This document shows positions 21,261 through 32,992 of a stretch of 64,000 bases of DNA, piece by piece. The notes under the pieces are model-generated. The model ran no database searches, was not told the DNA's origin, and saw only the letters and a list, made by a program, of their open reading frames with translations. The first letter of the stretch is position 1; each line of letters opens with the position of its first letter. Source of the stretch: Symbiodinium kawagutii (taxonomy: Eukaryota; Sar; Dinophyceae; Suessiales; Symbiodiniaceae); the NCBI GenBank assembly GCA_009767595.1, contig VSDK01018595.1, forward strand, positions 477,115 through 541,114, given 5' to 3'. The position numbers and the translations under genes are program-made.

Positions 21261-21669
21261 AGTCGTAATATTGCTCTAGTTATAGTTCCAGTTTCTAGTG
21301 AGCGAGAAGCACACAATGGCATGCGGCATGTCCCCTGCTAGCCTCCTCAAAGCTCTTCTGCCTGTGCATGGCATGAAACTTTGCAACAAGCAAGGTCCAG
21401 GCCAAGGGTGGTGTTGCAGGATAATAGGGATCATAAAAACGAAATTGAAAAAATAAAAGTGGTAATTGCCAAAATCATCCATGATCAGCATGAAGGGGCA
21501 CTACTACTACTGCTACTGCTGCTACTACTACCACCTCTTGCCTCTTGCCCTCTTGCCTCTTACTCTCCTAGCCCACTCCTACTCCTACCTACTCTTACTC
21601 CTAGTCCTGGTCCTAATTGTCCTAATCACCAAAAAGCCAAAACATTTTTTCGAAAGGATGTTTCACTAA

Positions 21670-21886
21670 AAGTCTCATCAAGGCACAGCTGATTCTTGCG
21701 AAGAGCAGTGCAATCATCATCGATGATGTGTTCCGAAGTCACATAGCTTGAGCTGCTGATCTCACCTTGCCATGTCCCTGGCTTATATTTCGGAAAGAAC
21801 ACCGCTGGCACAACTCGGCGTGACACAGGATCCATAGTTGTCGTAACACGATGCCCCAGCCCATTCTTGCTCGGCGATCCAAACTC
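21670..21886 (-). CDS. Exon, about 72 codons, unknown family
   Basis: Phase 0 from A-C-T-G-T-G-C-A-G: E-F-G-S-P-S-K-N-G-L-G-H-R-V-T then V-P-A-V-F-F-P-K-Y-K-P-G-T-W. A G-T-G-A-G-A after T-W-Q could end it at 21766, but the frame continues convincingly (H-I-I-D-D-D-C-T-A-L-R-K-N). Confidence 0.68.
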
Positions 21887-22244
21887 CTGCACAGTCATCA
21901 TGCATCAACACAGCATGTGGCACACAGGGGCTGAACAGTACATTTACATACACTAAAAAAACGTAACATAGTCATAAAGGCTATTTAGTCACTGAATTCA
22001 TTCAATTCAATTGCTCAACTGTTCTTCATTTCTTAGTTAATTAGTATTTAGTATTTATTAATCAATCCAATCCTACTCCTACGGTAAATTAGTTGAACGT
22101 TGGTTGGTTGATTGGTTAGGTTTGGCTTGGTTAGTTAGTTGCTCGGTCAGTTATTTTGTCATAGTCAGAGTCATAGTCATAGTCTTAGTCTTAGTCATTA
22201 ATCATAGTTGAAGTCAAAGTTAAAATTATAGTAGCCGTACCTAC

Positions 22245-22463
22245 ATGATCCTGTCCTCCCGATACTTCTCCAGGGCCATGAAAGTGCCTTTCAACTTGTT
22301 GGTGATTCCATTCACATCATCATTCTTTACTCTGCGATTGCGCTTCTTGATCCGCATGTTGCCATTTTCCAGCATTTCTTTGACATCATCAAGGTACAGC
22401 AATCTGCCTTGATCCACGGCAAGCACAAGCACAATAGGCTTGGAACGTTGGATGGGAAGTGGG
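22245..22463 (-). CDS. Exon, basic, unknown family
   Basis: From A-G-T-A-G to a G-T-A-G-G-T donor. Contains P-I-V-L-V-L-A-V-D-Q-G-R-L-L-Y-L-D-D-V and a basic run N-M-R-I-K-K-R-N-R-R-V-K. Confidence 0.7.
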
Positions 22464-22477
22464 CTACTATTGCGCTA

Positions 22478-22510
22478 AAGGCTATAGGCTATAGGCTATA
22501 GGCCCTAGGC
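22478..22510. repeat. (TATAGGC)n heptamer array
   Basis: Four to five 7-bp units next to the preceding exon's acceptor. Confidence 0.85.
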
Positions 22511-22666
22511 CCTAAAACCTAAACTAAAATAACAACTATATATTATAGTAATATAACTAATATAACTTATAACTTATAACTTACAACGACTTCCACCTGC
22601 TGCAACTATACATTCCAAATCAACAAAGCAGCATTACAACAGCACAGCACAGCCCTGGCGAGCAAC

Positions 22667-22838
22667 TTTCTTTGAATTCTGCGGCTAACGCAGGGTCGTT
22701 CTCCAAGGCATTCAGGAAATCATCTCGCTTCATCTTCGGAAATGCCCGCCTTGACGCATCGTAGCAGCACCTGCAAAGATAGCCTGCCCAGGTTGATTGG
22801 CTTTTCTGTGAACATAGTTTCACCACCGTTTCATTGAA
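22667..22838 (-). CDS. Exon with four cysteines
   Basis: F-N-E-T-V-V-K-L-C-S-Q-K-S then W-A-G-Y-L-C-R-C-C-Y-D and D-D-F-L-N-A-L-E-N-D-P-A-L-A-A, from C-A-G-C-A-G to A-A-A|G-T-T-G-C-T. No domain recognised. Confidence 0.68.
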
Positions 22839-23179
22839 CTGCTGACTCACAAGTCACAAGTCATTGAAGCCTGTCAACAAGCTGGTTTTAACAAAGACTG
22901 TGGTGATGTGACTTATCATAAACAATAAAATTAAATTAATTAAAGATCAGAATTTCATAACTTCATAGTCTAGGCCTTAGCTAACATCACTATAGTTTTT
23001 GACTAGACTAGACTCTATACTGTACTATACTGACTATACTATACTGACTATACTGTACTACTGTACTACTGTTTCTCAGTCTATCAACATCGCTGCATTC
23101 ACCTTACAAAGCTACCGATTAAAATTGTCACCATGAGTCACCAACACTTGCGTCACCGCCAAGAGCCCACACACTTTAC

Positions 23180-23256
23180 CCCAGCCTGTCGGCTGTGGCA
23201 CAGTGATTCCCAGCTCTTTCATTTTTGCTGAAAGCTTGTAATACCCTGGAGCCCAC
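23180..23256 (-). CDS. Short exon
   Basis: W-A-P-G-Y-Y-K-L-S-A-K-M-K-E-L-G-I-T-V-P between G-A-C-C-A-G and T-G-G-G|G-T-A-A-A-G. C/G-ending codons and both splice signals are good. Confidence 0.7.
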
Positions 23257-23484
23257 CTGGTCCGGATAGGGTGTGAGAGTCAGAGTTAGAGAGACTGGTT
23301 GATGCGGTTGATGGGTCAGTCGCAGGCTACAACATCTTTGAACCTGGACCTCATATTATGCATGGGCTGCCAACAATGATGGCCAATTGGAACATGAAAA
23401 CTAAAGGGGTGGTACGGTGGTACTAGTTTGGAGTTTCGATTGATTGGATGATCCGCTTCTGTTTGGTGTTTGTCAACTCAACAT

Positions 23485-23575
23485 TGAAATGAAACAATAT
23501 TAATATAATATAATATATAATTATAATATAATATAATAATATATATTATATAAATTATATATGATTGATATATGT
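23485..23575. other. AT-only tract
   Basis: T-A-A-T-A and A-T-A-T words next to the donor of the zinc-ribbon-like exon. Confidence 0.7.
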
Positions 23576-23580
23576 GCAAC

Positions 23581-23975
23581 CTGGGCACTCTAGCCAATCC
23601 TCCTCGACAAAGGGATCGGCATCATGAGTAGACAATCGGCACCCCTTGCAAGTCAGCTTCAAGAGTGGTTTTGGTCTGCCATTGGGTGGACGGTGAAGCA
23701 TCTTCCGCAGGCCTTCTGCTGACACCCGCAAGCCAATCGAAGGATCCAAAGTCACCACCATTGGCGTTGCTGATGCCTTTGACTTTGGACGGGCTCTGGA
23801 ACCAGCAGGCTGCTGAAAATCATCTCGGCCAATGTCTGACTGTACTGATTCTGCCACTGCGTGCAAAGGATCTTTCAATTCATCTTCCAACATCATTATG
23901 CAATTGAATGAGCGCAGCGTCGCCAAGTGAATGAAGTAGGTGGCCTTCAGCACCACAGGGCGTGTCAATCGGTTA
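23581..23975 (-). CDS. Exon ending in a C-x2-C...C-x2-C zinc-ribbon-like segment
   Basis: About 131 codons from C-T-A-C-C-A-G. The last part reads L-T-C-K-G-C-R-L-S-T-H-D-A and W-L-E-C-P-G-C, spacing C-x2-C-x17-C-x2-C, typical of zinc ribbons. The donor C-A-G|G-T-T-G-C-A falls inside the last C-P-G-C, so the fourth Cys depends on the splice. The preceding part is basic (R-A-R-P-K-S-K-A-S). Confidence 0.7.
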
Positions 23976-24095
23976 CTGGTAGCATAATTGCAAATTGTTG
24001 TTATTATTGTTTATTTGCTGGTTAGCAAAGCATGACAGCCCAATGGCCCAATGGTCCAAGCCCAAGCTCCATTACAATTCGTACCAGGACTAACA

Positions 24096-24112
24096 CACAC
24101 ACACACACACAA
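24096..24112. repeat. (AC)n microsatellite
   Basis: Short dinucleotide run. Confidence 0.9.
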
Positions 24113-24235
24113 ATCGATTCACTTTCATACACTGAACACTGACCAAAAATCCAGTTGTCAATCAAATTGTAGCATTCTGTGGCCCCCAATGTGACACCAT
24201 TGTAACAAAACTTAAAACTGCTGCATTTTTGAAAA

Positions 24236-25440
24236 ATCATATTTTTCAGATTTTCTTGAACAACGCATTGTGGCAAGATGTGGCACAATCCACAAACCTC
24301 ATAAAAAAACAATTGAAAAAACATAAAAAACACATGTTACATGTTTATGAGATGAGGCACTATCTCAAAACCTCGAAAAATGCATTTTTGAAGGAATCAC
24401 TGAAAAAACAAATTTTCAAGGTTTTCTTGAAAAATACATTGTGGCACTATGTGGCACTATGTGGCACTATGTGGCACTATCACAAAACCTCGAAAAAAAT
24501 CCTTTTTGAAGGAATCACTGAAAAAAACACATTTTCAAGGTTTTCTTGAAAAATGCATCGTGGCACTATGTGGCACTATGTGGCACTATGTGGAACTATC
24601 ACAAAACCTCAAAAAATGCATTTTTGAAGGAATCACTGAAAAACACATTTTCAAGGATTTCTTGAAAAATGCATCGTGGCACTATGTGGCACTATGTGGC
24701 ACTATGTGGCACTATCACAAAACCTCAAAAAATGCATTTTTGAAGAAATCACTGAAAAACACATGTTCAAGGTTTTCTTGAAAATTGCATCGTGGCACTA
24801 TGTGGCACTATGTGGCACTATGTGGCACTATGTGGCACTATCACAAAACCTCAAAAAATGCATTTTTGAAGGAATCACTGAAAAACACATTTTCAAGGAT
24901 TTCTTGAAAAATGCATCGTGGCACTATGTGGCACTATGTGGCACTATGTGGCACTATGTGGCACTATCACAAAACCTCAAGAAATGCATTTTTGAAGAAA
25001 TCACTGAAAAACACATTTTCAAGGTTTTCTTGAAAATTGCATCGTGGCACTATGTGGCACTATGTGGCACTATCTCAAAACCTCGAAAAAATGCATTTTT
25101 GAAGGAATCACTGAAAAAACAAATTTTCAAGGTTTTCTTGAAAAATACATTGTGGCACTATGTGGCACTATGTGGCACTATGTGGCACTATCACAAAACC
25201 TCAGAAAATGCATTTTTGATGGAATCACTGAAAACAACAAATTTTCAAGGTTTTCTTGAAAAAATGCATCGTGGCACTATGTGGCACTATGTGGCACTAT
25301 GTGGCACTATCTCAAAACCTCAAAAAATGCATTTTTGAAGGAATCACTGAAAAACCGGTGTTTTCAATTTTTTTGCTGTGATTGAGGTACTATGTGGCAA
25401 TATGTGGCACTATGTGGTATTATTCAAAAACCTCAAGAAA
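24236..25440. repeat. Nested satellite: core unit plus 3-5 copies of GTGGCACTAT
   Basis: About nine tandem units. Each has a core with A-A-A-A-C-C-T-C, the palindrome A-A-A-A-A-T-G-C-A-T-T-T-T-T and G-A-A-T-C-A-C-T-G-A-A-A, then T-T-T-T-C-T-T-G-A-A-A-A, followed by an inner array of the decamer G-T-G-G-C-A-C-T-A-T. Decamer counts run 4, 4, 4, 5, 5, 3, 4, 4 and a decayed 4. Units at both ends are degenerate. Plus-strand frames through it encode only repeat peptide. It lies between exons 25671-25819 and 23581-23975. Confidence 0.95.
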
Positions 25441-25670
25441 GGCATTATTTAAGGAATATGTAAAAACATTGAATTTAAATTTTAATTATGTTCTAAAATG
25501 TTTTCACAAATTTTGTTTGCAAAAGATGCTAGATTATTCAGATCTTAGAATTTCATCAAAAAGACATGGAAATGTTATGTTGTTTAAACAAAATATTCAC
25601 AAACCGTCACAAACCTGTCTCTGCAGTTGACCGTAGCCGTTGACCATGAAATGTTGATTGACCGACCCAC

Positions 25671-25819
25671 CCAAACCCGAACTGAATCCATCTGCAACCC
25701 TTGGGTTCCAAGCGTCTGACAACTGCGAACCAAAGTTGGCCACAAATGACCAAAGTAGGTGAGGGATGGAAAAGATGGAATCCGAGCCCTCTTGCGCTGC
25801 GGCGGAGACAATTCTGGCG
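25671..25819 (-). CDS. Probable exon, basic Pro-rich start
   Basis: S-P-E-L-S-P-P-Q-R-K-R-A-R-I-P after C-T-A-T-C-A-G, ending at T-T-T-G-G|G-T-G-G-G-T. A second frame is open over the same bases, so the frame is moderately sure. Confidence 0.52.
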
Positions 25820-26367
25820 ACTGATAGCTACAGAGAGAAGCTGAACATTGCAATGTTCATTGAATTTGAATGAACTCTTTGCACGCATCATCAACACTTG
25901 AAACTTGCAACTATGATGAATTCTGAATACATCATTGAAATGCAGGCCAAACTGATTGAACGTCAGACTGTCAAACTGGTGACTGGCTGGCTGGCTGATG
26001 ATCGGTCAGTCCGTCCTGAGTCCTGAGCCATGCATAATGCAATTTATTTTGTTTGAATAGACAATTACCAATTCCGATTCTGTACTTTCTGGCGAATCAT
26101 CAGTTGCAGGTTGCAAGTGAATCTGTGAAGCTGCGCTGTTTTTTCAACTCAGTTTTACCTTTTTGTTGTATGATCCCTTCGGTCGGCATGCTGAATGATC
26201 AGCGCCTGACCTATAGCAACAGCCCTCTCCCAGCCACTGTACAAGGCTATGTTCATCATGTTCTAAGGGCATTGAAACACAACAATCAGAATGCAAAACG
26301 CAATTGGCCATAGTGACCGGTGGGTTCCAGTGCACCAAATAGGATAGAGTGCCACACCGTACTTTAC

Positions 26368-26607
26368 CACAGTAGACATCCCGACCGACGCGACGGATTT
26401 CGCCAGGAAGTGGTTGCTTGATGATATCCGTAAAAATCTTATCTTTCCGGGTTTCTTTTGCAACACTCTTTGGCTGAACCTTGCTACTGTCTGATGGAAA
26501 TGCATTTTCCAAATGAATCTCTGTGAGCACATCGTAGACTGCTCCAAAAGATTCTTCAAGCTCGCCCATATCAACCAGTAGCTGCTCCTCACTGATCTCC
26601 TCCCAAG
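26368..26607 (-). CDS. Exon, acidic then basic, unknown family
   Basis: W-E-E-I-S-E-E-Q-L-L-V-D-M-G-E-L-E-E-S-F at the start, K-T-R-K-D-K-like charged middle, and P-L-P-G-E-I-R-R-V-G-R-D-V-Y-C at the end before T-G-T-G|G-T-A-A-A-G. Confidence 0.72.
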
Positions 26608-27126
26608 CTGATGATTTGGCAACATTGAGGGAGTGTAGTCAGGGTCAGTATTCGGGATGATTTCTGGTTCCAAAATACTACCGGGCCTAGCCTCTGTTAT
26701 TTATAGTCATGGCTCTGGTGTTCTGTTCTTTACACAATGCGAAAGCTACGGACTGAGATAGACTGCCACGTGACAACTACAGGGAGTGAAGCTCAAAATC
26801 AAGACTCATCTAGACAGTCTAGACTAGACAATCTATAAGTTCTGAAGGAAGGGTCACAATGCCACCAATTTCACTGCTAAGCACGCGCATTATGATGGTT
26901 GAAGTTCAAGTTCATATTTCATTCTGTCGAGCTGTACAGAATCATGAATGCCACTGGTACTAATCCATTCTTTCAATACCATTCATTCAGGTTCGCCTAC
27001 CCTACCTCATTCATTTACACACTCAGTACTCGAATGAAATGGATTACGATTACAACAACTACAAACACACAGTTTTAGTTTTGGTTTTCTCTCTTGGTTT
27101 TTGGACTGCAGGCTCCGAACTCCTGC

Positions 27127-27244
27127 CTCCTTCTCATCCTGGTGAAGCCAATCCAGTGGGTCCTCTGGGCCCAGGTCATCCGACTCAGAATCATCATCCT
27201 CCTTGCTGGGGTCATTCTCCGCACGTGTCTTTGCGACTGGCCAC
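27127..27244 (-). CDS. Exon, acidic
   Basis: W-P-V-A-K-T-R-A-E-N-D-P-S-K-E-D-D-D-S-E and then D-P-L-D-W-L-H-Q-D-E-K-E, from G-T-T-A-A-G to a GC donor (G-A-G|G-C-A-G-G-A). The frame stays open further downstream. Confidence 0.65.
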
Positions 27245-27886
27245 CTTAACAGCATGTCAGCATCCATGGAGCAGTCAGTTGGTCACTAGGACAGGTCAGG
27301 TAGGATGGGAATCCACAATTAGAAAGTCAATGGCCTGACCAATGACCCAAGCCCACGTCTTAGCAGCAACAGTGAACAGAGATCAAAAACTGGGAGAAAA
27401 GAATCGAAAACAAGGTGAATTCAAGCATTGGAGTTGAAGGAAAATGTCAAACAAAAAACAACAACTAACAGTTTGTACTGCTGGGATGACCGGATGACCT
27501 GTGCCTTTGTGATTCTGAAGCATTGTTCGTCTAATTCAATATTCTGATATTCTGACAATTGATCAATATTTTGACAACGACAGCGTTTCCATCTACATCT
27601 TGATTCAGCATCTCAGTCTTTGGTCATGGTCGGTGTTCCATAAACTAACATACAGTCCAAGCACACTGCATCCTGCACAGAAAGCTCTGGCAGTGGCTGG
27701 AACTCAATGGAATGCAATGACCTGCAGGCACAATCCCCAGACTCCAGGGTCTTTGATATGATATGAAATGTAATTTATTGTAAATGTAGTAACGTGGCGC
27801 ATTACCTGGACACATGACAGGGTGACATGGTCTCCTAAAAAAAATGTTCTTGCTTCTGCTTTAAGCCTAGTGGCGTTCTTGTATAC

Positions 27887-28513
27887 TTCAGAACGTTGAC
27901 CCATACTGGCTGTCCTGACCCTGGAGAATATTCGTTCAACAATTCTGCACACCATTCCAGGCTACTGCGAAAGTTCAGCCCAGTTGATTCATTCTCAGAT
28001 AACCGCGCTTGATTTGGGACGCCATGAACAACTTCCATCGCAACTAGAACTGCTCCTTCTGGCCGAAGAATTACTTTTGGCACAGAAAACAATCTGCAAG
28101 TTGCACTCACACTGCTGAGTTCACTGCTGGGTGAAGGATGCGACTGGCTTGATGCGGCTGTAGAAGCAGGAAAACGAAATGCCACTACCAGGTCTCCAGA
28201 CACTAGATAATCTTTCACCATTTCACTGGGCACAATGCCCCTGCTTCCAATTTGCTCCTTGATGCCTCTCATCATTGTTCTGTGAAGAGTCTGCTGAAGC
28301 TTGCGTATCTTGTGTTGGCGACAAACCCCTTGTACCCAACAAGCCGGCCGGTAGGTGCTTGCTTTTTGCGACATCACTGATTGCAACAACGGGTTGTGAT
28401 CACACACTGGGAGATTCTTCTCCAAGACATCTCCTGCATTCATTTTGTTCAATCCTTTGGCTTTCCCGTCTAAGAGCAGCACAGGATCCATGGGATACTC
28501 TTGGTCCATGGTT
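27887..28513 (-). CDS. Exon, about 209 codons, unknown family
   Basis: From A-T-C-T-C-A-G: T-M-D-Q-E-Y-P-M-D-P-V-L-L-L-D-G-K. The middle has Q-H-K-I-R-K-L-Q-Q-T-L-H-R-T-M-M and a Ser-rich linker; the end V-L-V-A-M-E-V-V-H-G-V-P-N and W-C-A-E-L-L-N-E-Y looks globular. Donor A-A|G-T-A-T-A-C. Confidence 0.75.
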
Positions 28514-28587
28514 CTGAGATCCCACAGCCTTGGCCACAGTCAGCAATTTAAACATAGTTCAAAAGTTCCTGACCATGACCAGGAGTT

Positions 28588-28646
28588 ATAACTACTTATA
28601 ACTTATAACTTATAACTTATAACTTATAACTTATAACTTATAACCA
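28588..28646. repeat. (AACTTAT)n heptamer array
   Basis: Eight or so near-perfect 7-bp units in an intron. Confidence 0.92.
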
Positions 28647-29221
28647 ATCCACAGCTAGCAGTAGTGAATTGAATCTTCCGGCTACTGAAGTGGGAAGTGG
28701 ACAGCACTAGAGACAGTAGATAAGATAAAAGATCGATGATATGAGCTATGCAGCATACAGCATACAGCATAGGACCATAGGCTGTAGGCCATAGGCCATA
28801 GGCGGGCGATAAGATAAGCCTTCAAAGTTCAAAGCCACAAGGCCATACCGGGCCCTACCATAGGCCATAGCCCAAAGCCAAAACCATAGCCATTGCCTAG
28901 CCCAAATGAGCGTCATAAAATAACTGGGGCTCCGGCCCAGGCATTGCAGCAACAGCATCTGCGGCTGCACCCTCTTCCTATCCAGCGCCAGTGTCAAACA
29001 AAGACAAAACAAGGGCCACGACTATGCGTAGCATGATTTTTGACCATATTGCAAAGTTTTGATTAATTGGATTCATTGGATTCATTGGGATGAAAATGGA
29101 TACCTGATACATGTGTTTTTTTTGGTTTTTCACTTTCCTTAATTCAATAGCTTATTAATAAAACAATACGACAATAATAGATACATCATTACCAATGTCA
29201 CCAATGTCGACAATAGCCAAC

Positions 29222-29374
29222 TGGCGGAGCCAAGGTTGAGGTTTGCCTTGCCTCCTGACTCTGACCGCTGCGGCGCCGCTTCTTGGTTGTGTTTGCCAAT
29301 TCCTTCTGCTCGGATTTGGCAATGGCATTTTTGGCTTTGGCCACCTGTGATAGCACCGGCCGTAGGCTTCTTGC
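29222..29374 (-). CDS. Exon, strongly basic, likely nuclear-localisation cluster
   Basis: 51 codons, phase 0, from T-T-T-G-C-C-A-G to C-C-A|G-T-T-G-G-C. Contains K-A-K-N-A-I-A-K-S-E-Q-K and T-T-K-K-R-R-R-S-G. All three frames are open, but this one has the best codon pattern and clean phase. Confidence 0.6.
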
Positions 29375-29777
29375 CTGGCAAACAAAAAAATACGACTGGT
29401 GATGGGATCCTGAGCACAAAGCACTGGGCACACTGATGACACTGATGATAACAAGACAAAGTAACACAATACAATACCTGACTTGAGACTTGAGAATTGA
29501 GAGCAATCTAATTCAAGCTTTACTGTATATATAATATATATATATATACTACTGTACTACTAAAACAATTTCAAGACGACACCACATACATACATTATTC
29601 ACGCTGGCTGCAATTTCCTACAAAGCATATTGTCATAATGTCATTTTTAAGGCTTGTTCCGGTTGATGGGGGGTACTCGTCCTATCTGGGGGTACTCCTT
29701 TTCTATTGGTGAGCCCCTAGACGCCGGCACAAGCCTTTTTGTACGTGATCATAAAAGAGAGAACAATACAATGCAAC

Positions 29778-29847
29778 CTGGCCTGGGGACTGGTCTTCAC
29801 AAACTCTTTGAACTGTTGGCTGGCCATTCCCTTTGCCAATTCCTTTC
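29778..29847 (-). CDS. Short exon
   Basis: K-E-L-A-K-G-M-A-S-Q-Q-F-K-E-F-V-K-T-S-P from T-G-C-T-G-A-G to C-C-A-G|G-T-T-G-C-A. Confidence 0.6.
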
Positions 29848-30523
29848 CTCAGCAGGCAACACATGGCATATGGTGAACGGCGGTCACTCACACAGCAGTA
29901 GACCGACAGTTGGGTTCAACGGGCTTGGGCAAGTGAGTCTTAGAAAGAAAACCCATTTACAGTTACATGTCATCACATTCAACACCCCATCACCGAGTCA
30001 ACCCCACACATCACAAGTCACTCTTCATCCCAAACGGTGGTCAGGTCCCTCGTCTGCCCATTGAAACTGTGGCCAAGCTGGGCCAAAGTAGTACTTCAAC
30101 AACAGCATTGAGAAATAAACAACAAAAAAATCAGGTCAGACATGAGAAATTAAAAAAACAACAACCAACAACCCAACACATAGAGTAATATGAAGCATCC
30201 AAACAATTAAGCCAGCTGAAACACTGTCATCATCTCGTCCCCACCCGCCACTCAATGTTTGGCCACATTAGCAAAACAAATTATTGCCTTGCATCATTAT
30301 CATCATTCATTCTTTACCCAACTTCAGCTGGTTCAGCTTACAGCAACCTGAGTGTGCGTGTGTGCTGTTTTGACTGGAGCGGAATCCGTTGGATTTCTCA
30401 AGCCTCTGCTCAGAGCCTTTGGCCTTTAGAAGAAATGGCTATTTCAAGTAATTGATAGAATAGCCATGATTTTTTGTCAGAGTTTATATACTGCACTGCC
30501 AGCACAAGCTCATTGTATCCGTG

Positions 30524-30660
30524 CTATACGACACAGCCTAAGACCAAAGTGCTGGCCTTCGGCCAGCTGGGAGCGATACACCAAGTCACCACAAACTCAC
30601 AGCCCTTGAGCTTCAATCTCTGCAACACCCTTGTGGTCAACAATAAATCAATGACAACAC
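30524..30660 (-). CDS. Exon after a strong polypyrimidine acceptor
   Basis: A long C-T-T tract ends in T-T-C-C-T-A-G. The frame then reads V-V-I-D-L-L-L-T-T-R-V-L-Q-R-L-K and F-V-V-T-W-C-I-A-P-S-W-P-K-A-S, a globular-looking segment closed by TAG or a G-T-A-T-A-G donor. Confidence 0.68.
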
Positions 30661-31009
30661 CTAGGAACAACAGCAACCAAACGAACAAGAAGAAGAAGAA
30701 GAGGGAAGAAACAAAGAAAACCATCCAGAGTCAAAATGAAAACGGCTTGCACATCTCATTTCACATCGGTGACCATTGGCTATCGCGGCAGTGCCAGTGC
30801 TGCTAGCCTCCGCAATGGGATTGGATTGCCGCTGTAGGCTGTAGCTTCCTAAAAATGAAAACAAAAATGCTAGGCTGCAAGGTCCAGTCTCCACCAGTAA
30901 AAAACATAACATAACATGTAATTGGATTGATTTCGTTGGTAGTGTCCAGTAATGCAAAAACAAAAACCCAAAGGCGGCCATTCCGATTCTTTACTCATTG
31001 TATGCAGTT

Positions 31010-31062
31010 GGTGAATCATAGTTTTGAGCTTGGACCAATCTCCATCCATCTGAAATCCAACT
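31010..31062 (-). CDS. Weak short exon
   Basis: M-D-G-D-W-S-K-L-K-T-M-I-H-Q-L-H-T-M before a G-T-A-A-A-G donor; the acceptor is ambiguous. Confidence 0.35.
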
Positions 31063-31278
31063 TGCTTACTTGCCTTACTTTGCATATGCAACAAAAAAAC
31101 TCGCCGTACCATGTTTCCTGTTTGTGAGTCAATCTACCGACCATCAACCATCCCAAATTGCTGTGGAAATTGTTTTGTTTTTTCAAAATTTCAAATTTAA
31201 TTTGGAAATTTCCGTATCAGTACGATATCATATCGATATCAGTATCATGAATCATACAATTAGTTACTGAGACATGAC

Positions 31279-31832
31279 TCATGATTGAATGATTGCTCGA
31301 ACAATCACATTGCTGATTATGAACGCACTGCAGCCACAATCCAATGTTCCCCTTGTCTTTGCCATGCTCATTCCCACAATCGCTGTCCCTGTCGCATCAT
31401 CTTCACCTTTCGGAGCACCCTCAAACCTCTGTGACTTCTGCAGCATTTGAGCACCGAACATTTCAATTGAACTGTCACATGGTCACGTCTCTTGGCCGCC
31501 TTGGCAGCCCTCAGCGTTGCCAGCTGCATCTTCTTCAAAAGGCGAACGTCTCTGACCAGCTGACTAACAGCATTACCCAATATTCTGAGTCTTTCTGGCA
31601 CACATCGAAGCATCTTCAGTTCATCCAGACAGCAAGTAAAAGCTGCTGCTGTATAACCTATTTGCGCCTGATCTGCTGCAGTGTTGGTCGTCTCTGTTTG
31701 ATCGGGAGGTGGCTCTGACCCTGCCACAAAAGCATGGCCCTGGGATTGGGCCTGGGCATCGGTGTTGGCCCAATTGGCAATAGCTGCATGGTGCACATGA
31801 GCACCGCGTGAATATTGTAGGAAAGGGCGCAT
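31279..31832 (-). CDS. Exon region with Leu/Arg-rich helix
   Basis: A 154-codon frame with E-P-P-P-D-Q-T-E-T-T and R-L-R-I-L-G-N-A-V-S-Q-L-V-R-D-V, then L-R-A-A-K-A-A-K-R-R-D. Near 31461 a second frame (K-S-Q-R-F-E-G-A-P-K-G-E-D-D) takes over, so a small intron probably separates two exons here. Confidence 0.58.
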
Positions 31833-32039
31833 GTCCGCGGATCGGGATATGATATGCGAATTATTTACTGTTACTGATTCAATTGCGGTGATGATGATGT
31901 CACCTCACAGTCAGCGACAATACCTATCCAACTTGAGCCTTGAACACCGGAGCGGTTCCAAACTGCTGCATGGAAAGCGCAAAGGAGCTTGGAAAACCTT
32001 ACTTTAGCCTTAGCCTTTTGATCAGATCAGACCATGACC

Positions 32040-32200
32040 AACGGATGTGATGTACTGATGTACTGATGTACTGATGTACTGGTGACTGGCGTACTAATTA
32101 ACTAGCTAACTAGCTAACCAACAAACCAGCGAACCAACTAACCAGCCAATTAACCATCCATAATCCATAACTAACTTAACGTAACTTAACCAACTAATCA
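32040..32200. repeat. (TGATGTAC)n and AACTAACCAGC tracts
   Basis: Octamer T-G-A-T-G-T-A-C repeated about four times at 32046-32080, then degenerate A-A-C-T-A-G-C / C-C-A-A-C words. No coding signal to 32990. Confidence 0.75.
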
Positions 32201-32992
32201 ACTTCTACTGGGAATGGATCGGTCACTGGCGCTCTATCAGTTGCTTGGGCCCGGCCCTCTTTTGAGGGCGTCATGGGATGTTGTACGGCATCATCATGGA
32301 AAAAACTAAAAATGATGTTAATGTTATTGAATTGTTGACAGCATATGGCATATGATATGATAATGAATCATTATATCATAAATTATATATTCATTATCAA
32401 TTATAGTTATAATTGTTATTTATTACATTAAATGATTATATTATTATATTTGATATGTAACTGTAACTACTGACTATACAGTACAGTACATATCATGAAC
32501 CGATACGGTGCGTCATGTCACATCTCCAAGCAAGCAGCACACTGCAACGGCAACCTGAGCAACCCACTGGCAATCATTGCTACCCAGAACCGTAGAGAGA
32601 GTTTGAGAGTTGAGTCAAGCCAAACCAAGCAAATAGTGGAAGCAAAAGAATTTACACAGTTAGTAAGTTAGACAATTAGACAAACAGGACATCTATCATC
32701 TGTCTATAATTTACATACTTTTCACTTTTCACATCATTGAGATTCATGAACAAACTGCATATGATATGCAACTCAACTGAACTGAAATCAACTGATACGG
32801 TCACTGCCGACTGCAACTGCAACTGCAACTGCTGTTTTCCATGTGGCATAGCAAATCGGTGTCATCATTGGGATCTTGATCTTGGTATTTTCAGGATCCA
32901 ATCCAACCCAACCCAACGCAAAATGTGCACTGCAATGCAATGCCCATAATTGACTACACTGACTCCAAAACTAAATTAGATTCCAAATTGGA

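Noticed and set aside
24229..25338. Plus-strand frames of up to 220 codons rich in W-H-Y-V-A-L-C-G-T
   Set aside because: They are translations of the 10-bp tandem repeat inside an intron; no splice or start context.
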